Under the pieces are notes generated by a model. The model was not told where the DNA came from. It did no database searches and saw only the letters and a program-made list of their open reading frames with translations. From the NCBI RefSeq assembly GCF_001650695.1, contig NZ_LWQS01000064.1, positions 1 through 43,554 on the forward strand: 43,554 bases of DNA, in the 5' to 3' direction. Every line of letters starts with the position of its first letter. Position 1 is the first letter of the stretch. The position numbers and the translations under genes are program-made. Origin of the DNA: Chloroflexus islandicus. GTDB lineage: Bacteria; Chloroflexota; Chloroflexia; Chloroflexales; Chloroflexaceae. Positions 24,736 through 32,712 of this stretch are shown here, piece after piece.

Positions 24736-24855
24736 TGGAACAGAGCCGATCTGGCAGGCGGCAACCCATCCGCCTGCCAAATTTGTGTGTCAGCGCGCCG
24801 TGCAGTCCCGCTACCATGCGGGCGCCTGCCGGCATCATGCGAAAGGAGCGACGCC
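24736..24855 (+). promoter_or_regulatory. Structured 5' leader of rplS
   Basis: A perfect 10-bp hairpin (TGGCAGGCGG at 24752-24761, CCGCCTGCCA at 24770-24779) is followed by AATTTGTGTGT, resembling a weak terminator. A second hairpin CCCGC-TACCAT-GCGGG is at 24807-24822, and the AAAGGAG site begins at 24842. Ribosomal protein leaders often bind their own product; whether this one does is inference. Confidence 0.5.
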
Positions 24856-25221
24856 GTGTCGCAGCAATTGCTTGAAGAATTGGGCCGGCGCCAGTACCGC
24901 ACCGACATTCCTGAGTTTCGCGTCGGTGACACGGTGCGCGTCGGCGTCAAAGTGGTTGAAGGCAACCGCGAACGGGTGCAGGATTTTGAGGGTGTCGTGA
25001 TCCGGCGCCGTGGCGAGGGCATCAACGAGAATTTCACCGTGCGCCGGATTGCGTCGCACGGGATTGGCGTCGAGCGCACGTTCTTGCTCCACGCGCCGCG
25101 CATCGACTCGATTAAGGTTATCCGGCGTGGTAAGGTGCGCCGGGCCAAGCTGTACTACCTGCGTGGCCTCACCGGCAAGGCGGCCCGCATCCGCGAGCGG
25201 CGGGAAACGACCCAAAACTAG
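24856..25221 (+). CDS. rplS: 50S ribosomal protein L19
   Basis: 121 residues from the GTG at 24856, which has AAAGGAG upstream; frames opening further upstream would run through the structured leader and are unlikely. The L19 signatures [33 protein letters not shown] and [42 protein letters not shown] are unmistakable (segments described, not a full listing). L19 lies at the 30S-50S interface. The gene is monocistronic here, without the usual rpsP-rimM-trmD neighbours. Confidence 0.97.
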   Translation: MSQQLLEELGRRQYRTDIPEFRVGDTVRVGVKVVEGNRERVQDFEGVVIRRRGEGINENFTVRRIASHGIGVERTFLLHAPRIDSIKVIRRGKVRRAKLYYLRGLTGKAARIRERRETTQN

Positions 25222-25242
25222 ACAACACTTCGGGCAACAGCA

Positions 25243-25276
25243 CCGCAGCGGCGCATGCGCCGCTGCGGTTGTTTTT
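25243..25276 (+). terminator. Rho-independent terminator of rplS
   Basis: A 26-bp perfect palindrome (CCGCAGCGGCGCA and its complement) is followed by TTGTTTTT. It begins 22 bp after the rplS stop. Confidence 0.93.
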
Positions 25277-25314
25277 GCCGGCGATCGTTGGGCCGGCGAC
25301 TAACCCTCACATGC

Positions 25315-26112
25315 TTACGAATTGGCAGCAGCCACCTGCATGACCAGCTCAACCAGCGCCAGATTAAATTCTGCCGGACGCTCGATCGCGCTGAGATGGC
25401 CGGCGCCGGGAATCACGACGAACCGGCTGCCGGGAATCGCTTCGTGCATCACCCGTGCCTCGCCCGGCGGCGTCAGCGTATCTTCCGCGCCAACGACCAC
25501 GGTCGTCGGCACCCGGATCTGGCTCAAGAGCGGCGTTGAATCAGAGCGCGCCGCCATTGCGTGCAAGGCGGCGGCCACCCCTGCGGGCGGATTCGCCGCG
25601 GCAATTGCCAGCAGTTCGGCCCGCAACGCCTCGCTGGCTTGCGGTGCGAGCAGATTTGGCAGTAATCGTTCCGCCAAGGCGGCACTACCCTCGCGCAGCG
25701 CAATCTCAGCGTTAGCGGCGCGCGTCGCACGGGTAGCATCGCTATCGGCCGTCGCCCGGGTGTCAGCTAGCAGCAAACCGCTGATCCGCTCAGGCGCCCG
25801 GCGCAGCAAGGCAAACGCGATGTAACCTCCCATTGATAAGCCAGCAATGATCGCCCGTTCAATCTGTAACGTATCGAGCAAGGCGAGCACATCATCGGCA
25901 TAATCGTCGAGTGATTGCGGCGTAGGTGCGGGTGGCGAGCCGCCAAACCCGCGCAGATCGGGTGCAATCATGCGAAACCGATCGGTGAGCGAAGTTAGTT
26001 GCACGCGCCAGAGCGCCGCGCTCAGCGGAAACGCATGCAACAACACGACCGGCTGCCCGCTCCCCACATCATCGTAGCGCACGTATGCACCAGTTGGCAG
26101 AGTCACTTCCAT
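25315..26112 (-). CDS. Alpha/beta hydrolase
   Basis: 265 residues, the size of a minimal alpha/beta hydrolase. The oxyanion-hole LLHAFPLS segment, nucleophile S93 in GLSMGGY, acid D211 in VVGAEDTLTPP and H239 in GAGHLSAIERP form the full triad. It resembles 3-oxoadipate enol-lactonase and related carboxylesterases, but the substrate cannot be assigned. It is preceded by the DUF4388 gene on the same strand, with a strong GGGGC hairpin between them, so the two are probably not tightly co-transcribed. Confidence 0.88.
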   Translation of the reverse strand: MEVTLPTGAYVRYDDVGSGQPVVLLHAFPLSAALWRVQLTSLTDRFRMIAPDLRGFGGSPPAPTPQSLDDYADDVLALLDTLQIERAIIAGLSMGGYIAFALLRRAPERISGLLLADTRATADSDATRATRAANAEIALREGSAALAERLLPNLLAPQASEALRAELLAIAAANPPAGVAAALHAMAARSDSTPLLSQIRVPTTVVVGAEDTLTPPGEARVMHEAIPGSRFVVIPGAGHLSAIERPAEFNLALVELVMQVAAANS

Positions 26113-26165
26113 CGCAACCCCCAGCGGTTTGTGCGTGTTGGCGAATACGTATAGTATAACGCACA

Positions 26166-26194
26166 GGAGGGGCGCAGCATAGCTGCGCCCCTCC
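26166..26194. repeat. GGGGC-family hairpin after the DUF4388 gene
   Basis: A perfect 13-bp stem, GGAGGGGCGCAGC with GCTGCGCCCCTCC, around ATA. It begins 24 bp past the stop of the minus-strand DUF4388 gene, with no T tract. It is the longest and tightest member of the family in the window. Confidence 0.75.
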
Positions 26195-26218
26195 CACTCT
26201 ACGCCATCTTGATAGAGA

Positions 26219-26848
26219 TCACGACCGCAAAATCGCTAACAACCGGTCAATGGTGGGGATTGCCGGCGGCACCGGTCGCGGTTGCGCCGCTGGCACTGGA
26301 TCGTGCGGCGCCAGCGGCATCGTTTCGAGCCGCACCATCTGTTGCGCTGCCAGATGGGCAATGCCCTCCACCACATCAATCGCCTGCCAGTGCAACTCAG
26401 CCGCAATCTCGCTCAAACACTTGTGCCCATCGATGGCATCAATGAGCAGATGCTCTGTTACATTTGCGCGCTCTTTCGCCGCTTCCCGCGGCATTGCTAG
26501 CACCGGCGTCAAGTGCAGCGAAGGCACCTGATGCCACAAGCGACGCCAGCGTAACGCCGTGCGTTCAGCATTGCGCAGCAACGTCTCAAGATCGCCCCAT
26601 ACGGACTGATGTTCGCTGCGCGCACCACTCGTCACGTTGAACGTCCCCTTCTGCACATTGAGCAGAATCCCCAGTGCTTCGACGCCAATCTGCCCTTCGC
26701 ACTCGATATGGTAGATTTGGCCATTGAAGAGGAAGATCCGGCCGGATCGCTCGCCAGTGATATCGAGCGATCCGGTGAGCGAGCTATATGTCGCGAGATC
26801 GATCAGCTCGCGCAATGAAACCTGTTCTAACGATCCATGCAGCGCCAT
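26219..26848 (-). CDS. DUF4388 (PATAN-like) domain protein
   Basis: 209 residues from the ATG at 26848, supported by AGGAGG 7 nt upstream; an upstream in-frame ATG adds 28 residues without a site. The N-terminal 95 residues carry the DUF4388 pattern: GSLEQVSLRELIDLATYSSLTGSLDI, then GRIFLFNGQIYHIECEGQIGVEAL. The rest is helical, with a conserved-looking LIDAIDGHKCLSEIAAELH segment that resembles a winged-helix or second DUF4388-associated module, and a Pro-rich tail. In cyanobacteria and deinococci the domain is found in response regulators and gliding-related signalling; here it is free-standing. Confidence 0.82.
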   Translation of the reverse strand: MALHGSLEQVSLRELIDLATYSSLTGSLDITGERSGRIFLFNGQIYHIECEGQIGVEALGILLNVQKGTFNVTSGARSEHQSVWGDLETLLRNAERTALRWRRLWHQVPSLHLTPVLAMPREAAKERANVTEHLLIDAIDGHKCLSEIAAELHWQAIDVVEGIAHLAAQQMVRLETMPLAPHDPVPAAQPRPVPPAIPTIDRLLAILRS

Positions 26849-26991
26849 TCGCGGGCCTCCTATGCAAAGTAGCGATGAGGTGAGGATGCCCCTTCTCAAA
26901 TTGGTTATACCATAGCGCTGCTCAGCACACAAGATGACCCTAGTCCCGTTGTGCGATAGGCCAAACTACAACCCATCGCATACCAAACCGG

Positions 26992-27957
26992 CTAACGGGC
27001 CGGCGACCCGGAGACCACCGGCGCATGCAGTGCAGCAACAGTCGATGGTCGAGCCAACAACGTTGCGCTGAGCAAGACGAGCGTCAGCCATGCGAGATCG
27101 GCGAAGAGCAGATGCACTAACTGCATCCAAACCGGCGCTTTCAGAATGACATTGATCGTGCCGAGAAAGATCTGGCCGACAAAGATGGCCGCCGTGGCCC
27201 ATGCCAGCCGCCGCGTCGCCGGCGAGGGATCGTAACGCATCGCGCGCTGAGCCAAGGTGATCATCGCTAACCCCACCAGCGTGCCGAGCACCGGATGGAT
27301 AATGCGCATCCAAACCAAGGGATGGCTATCAAGCGTGATCGCTTGCGACACACCGCCGGGCAACACCCCCAACTGCAAGAGCGTATCACCCAGCGCAGTC
27401 ACTGCACCGCTTGAACCAACTAGCGCCGTACCGATCAGCGCAGCGATCAACATGCCAAGCAGGCCACCTTTGCCGCGCAATTCAGGCGCCGGCTTGCCGC
27501 TGGCGTACCACGCGGTCAATGCCATCGCGCCAATCAGCAAGAAGGTGTTAATCAGGTGCAGACCCAGTGACAACGCTCGCGTCAGCGAGACATCGTGAGC
27601 CACCAAGCGGAAGAGGACAAGCGCAGCGCCGATGAGCGATTCCACGATCATGAACACCATGGTGGCAATCGCGGCGCGGCGCGCCGGATGGCCGGCAGCA
27701 AACAATCGCAAGGCCCATACCAGCAATGCCACTGCCAGCAACAGCGCAATGCCGCTAGTCACGCGATGGGAAAACTCGATCATCTGCGCCGTATCCGGCG
27801 CGCGCGGGATCACTTGCCCATCGCACAGCGGCCAGTGATCGCCACAGCCAGCGCCCGAACCGGTAGCGCGCACAAACGCGCCCCACATGATCACCAGCAG
27901 GTTGTAACCAACATTCAGCCATGCAAAGTTCACAAATGCGCGGTGCCGGGAATCCAT
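26992..27957 (-). CDS. ctaA: Heme A synthase CtaA/COX15
   Basis: 321 residues from the ATG at 27957, chosen because GGAGGT lies 6 nt upstream. Eight hydrophobic segments are visible. The conserved histidines of heme A synthase are present in FSHRVTSG, LGLHLINT, RIIHPVLG and QLVHLLFADL. The cysteine pair in the first loop (GAGCGDHWPLCDG) matches the redox-active Cys pair of Bacillus-type enzymes. It oxidises heme O to heme A for aa3-type oxidases, so the organism can respire with oxygen. No ctaB or oxidase subunit gene is adjacent. It is divergent from the M20-like gene at 28114. Confidence 0.93.
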   Translation of the reverse strand: MDSRHRAFVNFAWLNVGYNLLVIMWGAFVRATGSGAGCGDHWPLCDGQVIPRAPDTAQMIEFSHRVTSGIALLLAVALLVWALRLFAAGHPARRAAIATMVFMIVESLIGAALVLFRLVAHDVSLTRALSLGLHLINTFLLIGAMALTAWYASGKPAPELRGKGGLLGMLIAALIGTALVGSSGAVTALGDTLLQLGVLPGGVSQAITLDSHPLVWMRIIHPVLGTLVGLAMITLAQRAMRYDPSPATRRLAWATAAIFVGQIFLGTINVILKAPVWMQLVHLLFADLAWLTLVLLSATLLARPSTVAALHAPVVSGSPAR

Positions 27958-28063
27958 GCCATAACCTCCAGCCGCGACCGGCCGTCGCGGATTGCAAGAA
28001 TAATGTGACATTTCGCACTTTATTCTAGCATGGCCTTAACCCTCTCTAGAGTAAACCCCGTGT

Positions 28064-28069
28064 TATAAT
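28064..28069 (+). promoter_or_regulatory. -10 element for the M20-like gene
   Basis: TATAAT 45 bp before the GTG start. A convincing -35 is not seen. On the minus strand TAGAAT (28022-28027) may serve ctaA. Confidence 0.45.
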
Positions 28070-28113
28070 TCGTTCACCAAACACGATGTTGCACTGCCAC
28101 GGGAGCAATCTGG

Positions 28114-29445
28114 GTGACTGTTCACGCACCGCCATCAACCGAACAACTCGTGCATGTACTGCGCCATATGTGCCGGTTGCCCTCAACGACTGGGCATGGC
28201 GAGGAGTTGCGCGCGGCGGCTGAACAAATCGCACTCTTCATCCGCATGCTCGGCATGCAGGTGCGCATCGTCGCGACCAGTGCAGCGCCGGTGATTATTG
28301 CCCACCGTTCTGGCCGCCGCCCCCAGACGCTGTTGCTCTACCATCACTACGATACGCCGCCAACCGGCCCTTGGCGCTACTGGTCGCACGAACCGTTCGC
28401 GATTGCTGAGCGTGACGGCCAAATCTTTGGACGTGGCGTCGCCGGCGGCAAAGGGGCGCTCGCTGCCCATCTCGCCGCTTTGCAAGCTATTGTGCAACGC
28501 GAAGGCAGCTTGCCGTGCGGTGTGACCCTTGTGATCGAAGGTGCGGCGACGATTGGCAGTCCGGGATTGGCTGAAGCATTGCCAGCCCACGCTGATCTGG
28601 TGCGCTGCGATGCGGTGTTGGCCAGCAGCGGCGATCGCGACGTGCATGGCACGCCGATCTGCGCCAGCGGCAGCAAAGGCTGGCTCCGATTACGCTTGGT
28701 TGCCCGCGGCCCGGCCTATCCGTTGCCCGCCGGATTCGCGACGAGTGTCGCGAATCCGCTCTGGCGCTTGATCTGGGCGCTCGCCTCCTTCAAGGGCGAC
28801 GATGAAGATGTGCGCATCGAGGGCTTCTACGATGCGGTTGAAGGGCCTTCCCGCGCTGATAACGCCGCGATTCGCCAATTGCAATTGGCCGCCGCCGCGC
28901 GCCGGGAAGCATGGCAGATCGGCCAATTTTTGTTTGGGATCGACGGCGCGGCTCTTAGCCGCACAGAGGTCACGCTCCCAACCTGTAATGTCAGTTCATT
29001 GACCGTTGAACCGCATAGTGACGCGCCGGCAATCCCTGCCCTTGCATCAGCGTTGCTCGATCTCCAATTGGTGCCGGGCCAGCAGCCTGATGCCATCTAT
29101 GAGTTAGTGCGTCGCCATCTTGACGATAAAGGGTTTGCTGATCTCGCCCTCGAACGATTGCCCGGCGGTTATTCACCTTGGGCTACTGCTACCGACCATC
29201 CGATCGTGAGCCGGGTCGCAGCGATCGGCGCAACTGTGTTTGAGCGTCCCCTCGCAATTGTGCCGGCCGGCCCCTATGTGGCGCCGCTCAGCCTGCTCAC
29301 CGGCGGCCAGCCCATCCCTACCGCCAGCATCGGCCTGACGCCGGCAACCAGCGCGCTGTTTGCCCCTGATGAGCATATCGCCCTTGCCGATCTGAGCCGC
29401 CATAGCCAATTGCTGATTGAGACGCTCGACCGGCTGTGGACGTAA
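28114..29445 (+). CDS. M20-family peptidase-like protein with lost metal ligands (probable pseudoenzyme)
   Basis: 443 residues, GTG start with GGGAGC upstream. The overall layout is that of M20 dipeptidases: a HYD motif (H78, D80) as metal ligand and general base helper, then GRG at 106-108 and a lid-type central domain. But the canonical bridging aspartate of GRGxxD reads Gly (G111), the Glu pair of the EGxEEIGS motif reads EGAATIGS (A145, T146), and the C-terminal HAPNE histidine reads FAPDE (F416). These are the residues that bind zinc and activate water. The sequence is otherwise uninterrupted, so it is not a decayed pseudogene. It may be a binding or regulatory protein. Its neighbours do not tell the ligand. 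Confidence 0.82.
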   Translation: MTVHAPPSTEQLVHVLRHMCRLPSTTGHGEELRAAAEQIALFIRMLGMQVRIVATSAAPVIIAHRSGRRPQTLLLYHHYDTPPTGPWRYWSHEPFAIAERDGQIFGRGVAGGKGALAAHLAALQAIVQREGSLPCGVTLVIEGAATIGSPGLAEALPAHADLVRCDAVLASSGDRDVHGTPICASGSKGWLRLRLVARGPAYPLPAGFATSVANPLWRLIWALASFKGDDEDVRIEGFYDAVEGPSRADNAAIRQLQLAAAARREAWQIGQFLFGIDGAALSRTEVTLPTCNVSSLTVEPHSDAPAIPALASALLDLQLVPGQQPDAIYELVRRHLDDKGFADLALERLPGGYSPWATATDHPIVSRVAAIGATVFERPLAIVPAGPYVAPLSLLTGGQPIPTASIGLTPATSALFAPDEHIALADLSRHSQLLIETLDRLWT

Positions 29446-29517
29446 CCCGCTCCGCGCTTGCCCACCTCTTTCACAACCTTTTTCTAAATATCTCAACCAA
29501 AATGTTCGTAAATTAGC

Positions 29518-29546
29518 TTGACCTTCGGAAAAGGTTAGGATATACT
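29518..29546 (+). promoter_or_regulatory. Sigma70-type promoter with overlapping inverted repeats, iron transport gene
   Basis: TTGACC (29518-29523), 17-bp spacer, TATACT (29541-29546). Three inverted repeats overlap or follow it: ACCTT-CGGAA-AAGGT (29521-29535), GTTAG-GATATA-CTAAC (29534-29549) and the perfect palindrome CAACCTTGC/GCAAGGTTG (29552-29569). This arrangement suggests repression, for instance by a Fur- or DtxR-type iron regulator, which is inference. Confidence 0.7.
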
Positions 29547-29612
29547 AACGCCAACCTTGCGCAAGGTTGTGGTCGTTGTCACGAAGAATCGACGTGGTCG
29601 AGGAGAGAAACC

Positions 29613-30656
29613 GTGAATCGCTTTCTGCGCCTGTTCGCGCTGTTGACATTGGCGGCATTCACACTGGCCGCCTGCGGGAATCAAGCTGCCAGCTCACCCA
29701 CCCAAGCGCCTGCGCCAACCGATGCGCCGGCCAAGATTGTCGTCTATTCCGGTCGCAGCGAAAGCCTCGTTGGGCCGTTCTTTACCCAATTTACCCAAGC
29801 CACCGGTATTCAAGTTGAAGTGCGCTACGGCGATACCGCTGAGCTAGCGGCGACCATCCTCGAAGAGGGCGCTAATAGCCCCGCCGACCTCTTCTTTGCC
29901 CAAGACGCTGGCGCGCTCGGCGCGTTGGCGGCTGCCGGTATGCTGGCCCCTTTACCTGCCGACACGCTCAATCAGGTCGAGCCGCGCTTCCGCTCGTCCG
30001 ATGGCTTGTGGGTTGGCATCAGTGGCCGCGCCCGCGTGGTGGTCTACAACACCAATAAGCTGACCGAGGCCGATTTGCCGCGCTCGATCACGGGCTTTGT
30101 CGATCCGCAGTGGCGGGGTCGGGTCGGTTGGGCGCCGACCAATGGTTCGTTCCAAGCGTTTGTCACCGCGATGCGGGTGCAGTTGGGCGAAGAAGCTGCC
30201 CGGCGTTGGCTGGAAGGGATGATCGCCAACGAGGTCAAGACCTACGAGAAGAATGCGGCGATCGTGCAAGCCGTCGCCGCTGGCGAGATCGACGTTGGCT
30301 TTGTCAATCACTACTATCTCTACCAGTTGCAGCGCCAGTCGGGCAATACGCTGGCCGCCGCCAACTATTACCCCGCCGATGGTGATGTGGGCGCGTTGAT
30401 CAATATCGCCGGCGTTGGCATCCTCAAGACGGCCAAGAATGCGCCCGCAGCGCAACGACTGATTGACTATATGCTCTCGACCGAAGGCCAACGCTATTTC
30501 GCCGAGCAGACCTTTGAGTATCCGCTGGCCGGCAATGTGCAGCCAGATCCGCGGCTGAAGCCGCTGTCTGAGATCCAAACGCCGCAGATTGATCTCAACC
30601 AGTTGCGCGATTTGCAAGGCACCTTGCAATTGCTGCGTGATGTTGGAGCGTTGTAA
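29613..30656 (+). CDS. Ferric-iron-type ABC transporter substrate-binding lipoprotein
   Basis: 347 residues, GTG start with GAGGAGA 5 nt upstream. A lipoprotein signal peptide ends in LAAC with C21. The mature part is a periplasmic-binding-protein fold of the ferric-iron class (FbpA/FutA/AfuA): IVVYSGRSESLVGPFFTQF at the N terminus, the hinge region WVGISGRARVVVYNT, and a NHYYLYQL segment whose tyrosine pair is the usual ferric iron ligand. The next gene is the cognate permease, 54 bp downstream of a perfect palindrome after the stop. Regulation by iron is suggested by the operator-like repeats at the promoter. Confidence 0.9.
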   Translation: MNRFLRLFALLTLAAFTLAACGNQAASSPTQAPAPTDAPAKIVVYSGRSESLVGPFFTQFTQATGIQVEVRYGDTAELAATILEEGANSPADLFFAQDAGALGALAAAGMLAPLPADTLNQVEPRFRSSDGLWVGISGRARVVVYNTNKLTEADLPRSITGFVDPQWRGRVGWAPTNGSFQAFVTAMRVQLGEEAARRWLEGMIANEVKTYEKNAAIVQAVAAGEIDVGFVNHYYLYQLQRQSGNTLAAANYYPADGDVGALINIAGVGILKTAKNAPAAQRLIDYMLSTEGQRYFAEQTFEYPLAGNVQPDPRLKPLSEIQTPQIDLNQLRDLQGTLQLLRDVGAL

Positions 30657-30666
30657 CCGTGTGTAT

Positions 30667-30694
30667 GCGCCGCGATCAGGCCTGATCGCGGCGC
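30667..30694. repeat. Perfect 28-bp palindrome between binding protein and permease genes
   Basis: GCGCCGCGATCAGG and CCTGATCGCGGCGC are perfect 14-bp arms. It sits 10 bp past the binding-protein stop and 16 bp before the permease start, with no T tract. It may partly terminate or protect the upstream mRNA so that more binding protein than permease is made. Confidence 0.75.
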
Positions 30695-30710
30695 CCATTA
30701 TTCCAAGCCT

Positions 30711-32321
30711 ATGATCCGTCGCGCCACCCTGACTGAAGTAGCCGTTGCCATTCCCCAGCGCCGCGCGCGCCCGTGGGTCTTGATCGGGCTGAGTCTCGGC
30801 ATTGTTGCGCTCGTGTTGCTGCCGATCGGCTATCTCCTCGTGCGCGCCCTCGAAGCCGGGCCTGATGCATGGGCCGCCTTACTTCGCCCCCGCACGCTCC
30901 GGGTCGTGACGAATAGTATCGGTCTGGCCCTCGCCACAGCCCTGCTCAGCGTGCTGATCGCTGCGCCGTTGGCGTGGTTGACGGTCTGCGTCGATATTCC
31001 CGGTCGCCGCTTTTGGGCAATCGCGACCGCCTTGCCGCTGGCGGTGCCGTCGTACATCAACGGCTTTGCGATCATTGTGGTGTTAGGGCCAGTGGGGTTG
31101 CTGCAACAGATGCTTGCGCCGTTGGGTGTTGAGCGGTTGCCGCCGGTGTATGGCTTCGGCGGCGCCGTCTTGGCCCTCACCCTCAGCAGTTATCCGTATG
31201 TGTTGCTGAATACGCGCGCAGCGTTGCAACGGTGCGATCCGGCGGTGGAAGACGCCGCCCGCAGTATGGGTGATAGCCCGTGGCGCGTCTTTTGGCGCAT
31301 TCTCTTGCCGCAAGTGCGTCCGGCGATTGCGATTGGCGCGTTGCTGGCTGCCCTCTACAGCTTGAGCGATTTCGGCGCGGTGTCGCTCTTGCAATTCGAG
31401 ACTTTCACCCGTTCGATTTATGTGCAGTATCGTGGATCGTTTGATCGCAGCGGCGCCGCCCTGTTGGCCCTCGTCTTGATTGGGTTGACGCTCAGCCTGA
31501 TCGGGATCGAGCAACTCATCCGGGGCCGGCCCAGCATGAGCCGCACGACTTGCGCTGTGGCCCGCCCGCGCCGGCTGGCTGACATTGGGCCGTGGCGCTG
31601 GCTGGCGGCGCTGTATGCTGCCTTATTGACGCTGCTTGGCATTGGGATGCCGCTGTTGGCGCTGAGCTACTGGTTGATCCGCGGCTTGCTCAACGGGCAG
31701 ACGCTCGACGTGCTCTGGCGGCCGATGGCCAATTCCCTGCTCGCTGCCGGCGGCGCGGCGGCACTGACCGTTGTGGCCGCCATTCCGATTGCGCTGCTGG
31801 CGGCCCGCTTCCCCTCCCGCCTGAGCCGCCTCCTCGATGCTGCCGCCTACACTGGTTATGCTCTGCCCGGCATTGTCGTCGCGCTGGCGCTCGTCTTCTT
31901 CGGCGCCAACTACACGCCGTGGCTCTACCAGACCCTGCCGATGCTTTTGTTTGGATTGGCCATTCGCTTCTTGCCGCAGGCGATCGGCAGCCTCCGCACC
32001 ACGTTACAGCAGATGAATCCGCGGGTCGAAGATGCGGCCCGCTCGCTGGGCCGCTCGCCGCTCGCCGTCTTTGCCGGCGTTACCCTCCCGCTGATGACTC
32101 CCGGCATGCTCTCGGCAGCGGCGCTAGTCTTCCTCACCTCAATTAAAGAATTGCCGACCACGTTGCTGCTCAGCCCGACCGGCTTCCCGACCCTTGCCAC
32201 GATGATCTGGAGCGCCACCAGCGAAGCGATGTTTACCCAAGCCGCGGCACCGGCCTTGGTTTTGCTAGCGGTGTCGGCGATCGCAATGGCCATCATGCTG
32301 GCGCACGAGCGTTCGGCGTAA
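30711..32321 (+). CDS. Ferric-iron-type ABC transporter permease, fused two-domain form
   Basis: 536 residues, about twelve transmembrane segments. It contains two permease domains with EAA-type loops for ATPase contact: EDAARSMGDSPWRVFWRILLPQ at about 180-205 and EDAARSLGRSPLAVFAGVTLPL at about 440-465. This is the FbpB/AfuB architecture. It forms an importer with the binding protein upstream. The required ATPase (FbpC/AfuC) is not downstream, where the next gene is on the opposite strand, so the ATPase is encoded elsewhere. The start is weakly supported by Shine-Dalgarno sequence. Confidence 0.92.
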   Translation: MIRRATLTEVAVAIPQRRARPWVLIGLSLGIVALVLLPIGYLLVRALEAGPDAWAALLRPRTLRVVTNSIGLALATALLSVLIAAPLAWLTVCVDIPGRRFWAIATALPLAVPSYINGFAIIVVLGPVGLLQQMLAPLGVERLPPVYGFGGAVLALTLSSYPYVLLNTRAALQRCDPAVEDAARSMGDSPWRVFWRILLPQVRPAIAIGALLAALYSLSDFGAVSLLQFETFTRSIYVQYRGSFDRSGAALLALVLIGLTLSLIGIEQLIRGRPSMSRTTCAVARPRRLADIGPWRWLAALYAALLTLLGIGMPLLALSYWLIRGLLNGQTLDVLWRPMANSLLAAGGAAALTVVAAIPIALLAARFPSRLSRLLDAAAYTGYALPGIVVALALVFFGANYTPWLYQTLPMLLFGLAIRFLPQAIGSLRTTLQQMNPRVEDAARSLGRSPLAVFAGVTLPLMTPGMLSAAALVFLTSIKELPTTLLLSPTGFPTLATMIWSATSEAMFTQAAAPALVLLAVSAIAMAIMLAHERSA

Positions 32322-32326
32322 CCAGC

Positions 32327-32348
32327 GGGGCGAGGGATGCCTCGCCCC
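32327..32348. repeat. GGGGC hairpin between convergent genes
   Basis: GGGGCGAGG and CCTCGCCCC are perfect 9-bp arms around GATG, between the permease stop and the convergent STAS gene. It may serve as a bidirectional transcription end, although there is no T tract. Confidence 0.7.
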
Positions 32349-32360
32349 ATCCGTCGCACC

Positions 32361-32696
32361 TCACCGATCGCGGTATGACGCCAGCGCCGCTTCGCGGTCG
32401 GGGTAAATCTTGAAGAGGGTATCAAAGCGGCTCTTGCGGAAGATTTCGGCGATCTGCGGTTGCAACCCGCACAAGCGCAAATCCCCGCCTAACGGTTGCA
32501 CGGCGCGCAGATTGCTCAGCAGCATGCGCAACGCCAAGCTGGCGACAAAGGTCACTGCGGTCATATCGGCCAACACTTTGCCGCCGTGGTTGGTAATTGC
32601 GGCGGCCAAATCGTGTTCGATCGCGGCCACGCCGGCGGCATCGAGGCGTGCTGGCAGCTCAATGATGAGCACGTCATCTACTTGCTCGGTTTTCAC
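32361..32696 (-). CDS. STAS-domain protein (anti-sigma antagonist-like)
   Basis: 111 residues, GTG start with AAAGGGG upstream. A single STAS domain. The phosphorylation segment reads VTFVASLALRMLL: S53 aligns with the usual phosphoserine, but the surrounding DSSG is replaced by ASLA. This raises the question whether it is phosphorylated at all. It lies 111 bp downstream of the kinase-phosphatase fusion on the same strand, so it is the obvious substrate or partner. An inverted repeat CTAGCA-GG-TGCTAG (32713-32726) lies just upstream of the ribosome-binding site. Confidence 0.87.
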   Translation of the reverse strand: MKTEQVDDVLIIELPARLDAAGVAAIEHDLAAAITNHGGKVLADMTAVTFVASLALRMLLSNLRAVQPLGGDLRLCGLQPQIAEIFRKSRFDTLFKIYPDREAALASYRDR

Positions 32697-32712
32697 GCCG
32701 AAAAACCCCTTT

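Larger units (their letters stand above)
24459..24855. other. Divergent control region between the che operon and rplS
   Basis: 397 bp with no credible gene. From left to right: the che -10 element (24499-24504), the 16-bp motif shared with the rsbW-like gene (24627-24642), the rplS promoter (24701-24729) and the structured rplS leader (about 24736-24855). Confidence 0.6.

Noticed and set aside
24667-24855. An N-terminal extension of L19 in the same frame
   Set aside because: It would start upstream of the TATAAT promoter element and run through leader hairpins; the GTG at 24856 has a good ribosome-binding site and matches the normal L19 start.
26849-26932. A 28-residue extension of the DUF4388 protein
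   Set aside because: The ATG at 26848 has AGGAGG at correct spacing and starts exactly at the conserved domain; the upstream start has none.
28114-29445. The M20-like gene as a decayed pseudogene
   Set aside because: The frame is full length without stops or frameshifts and the scaffold motifs are preserved; only catalytic positions have changed.
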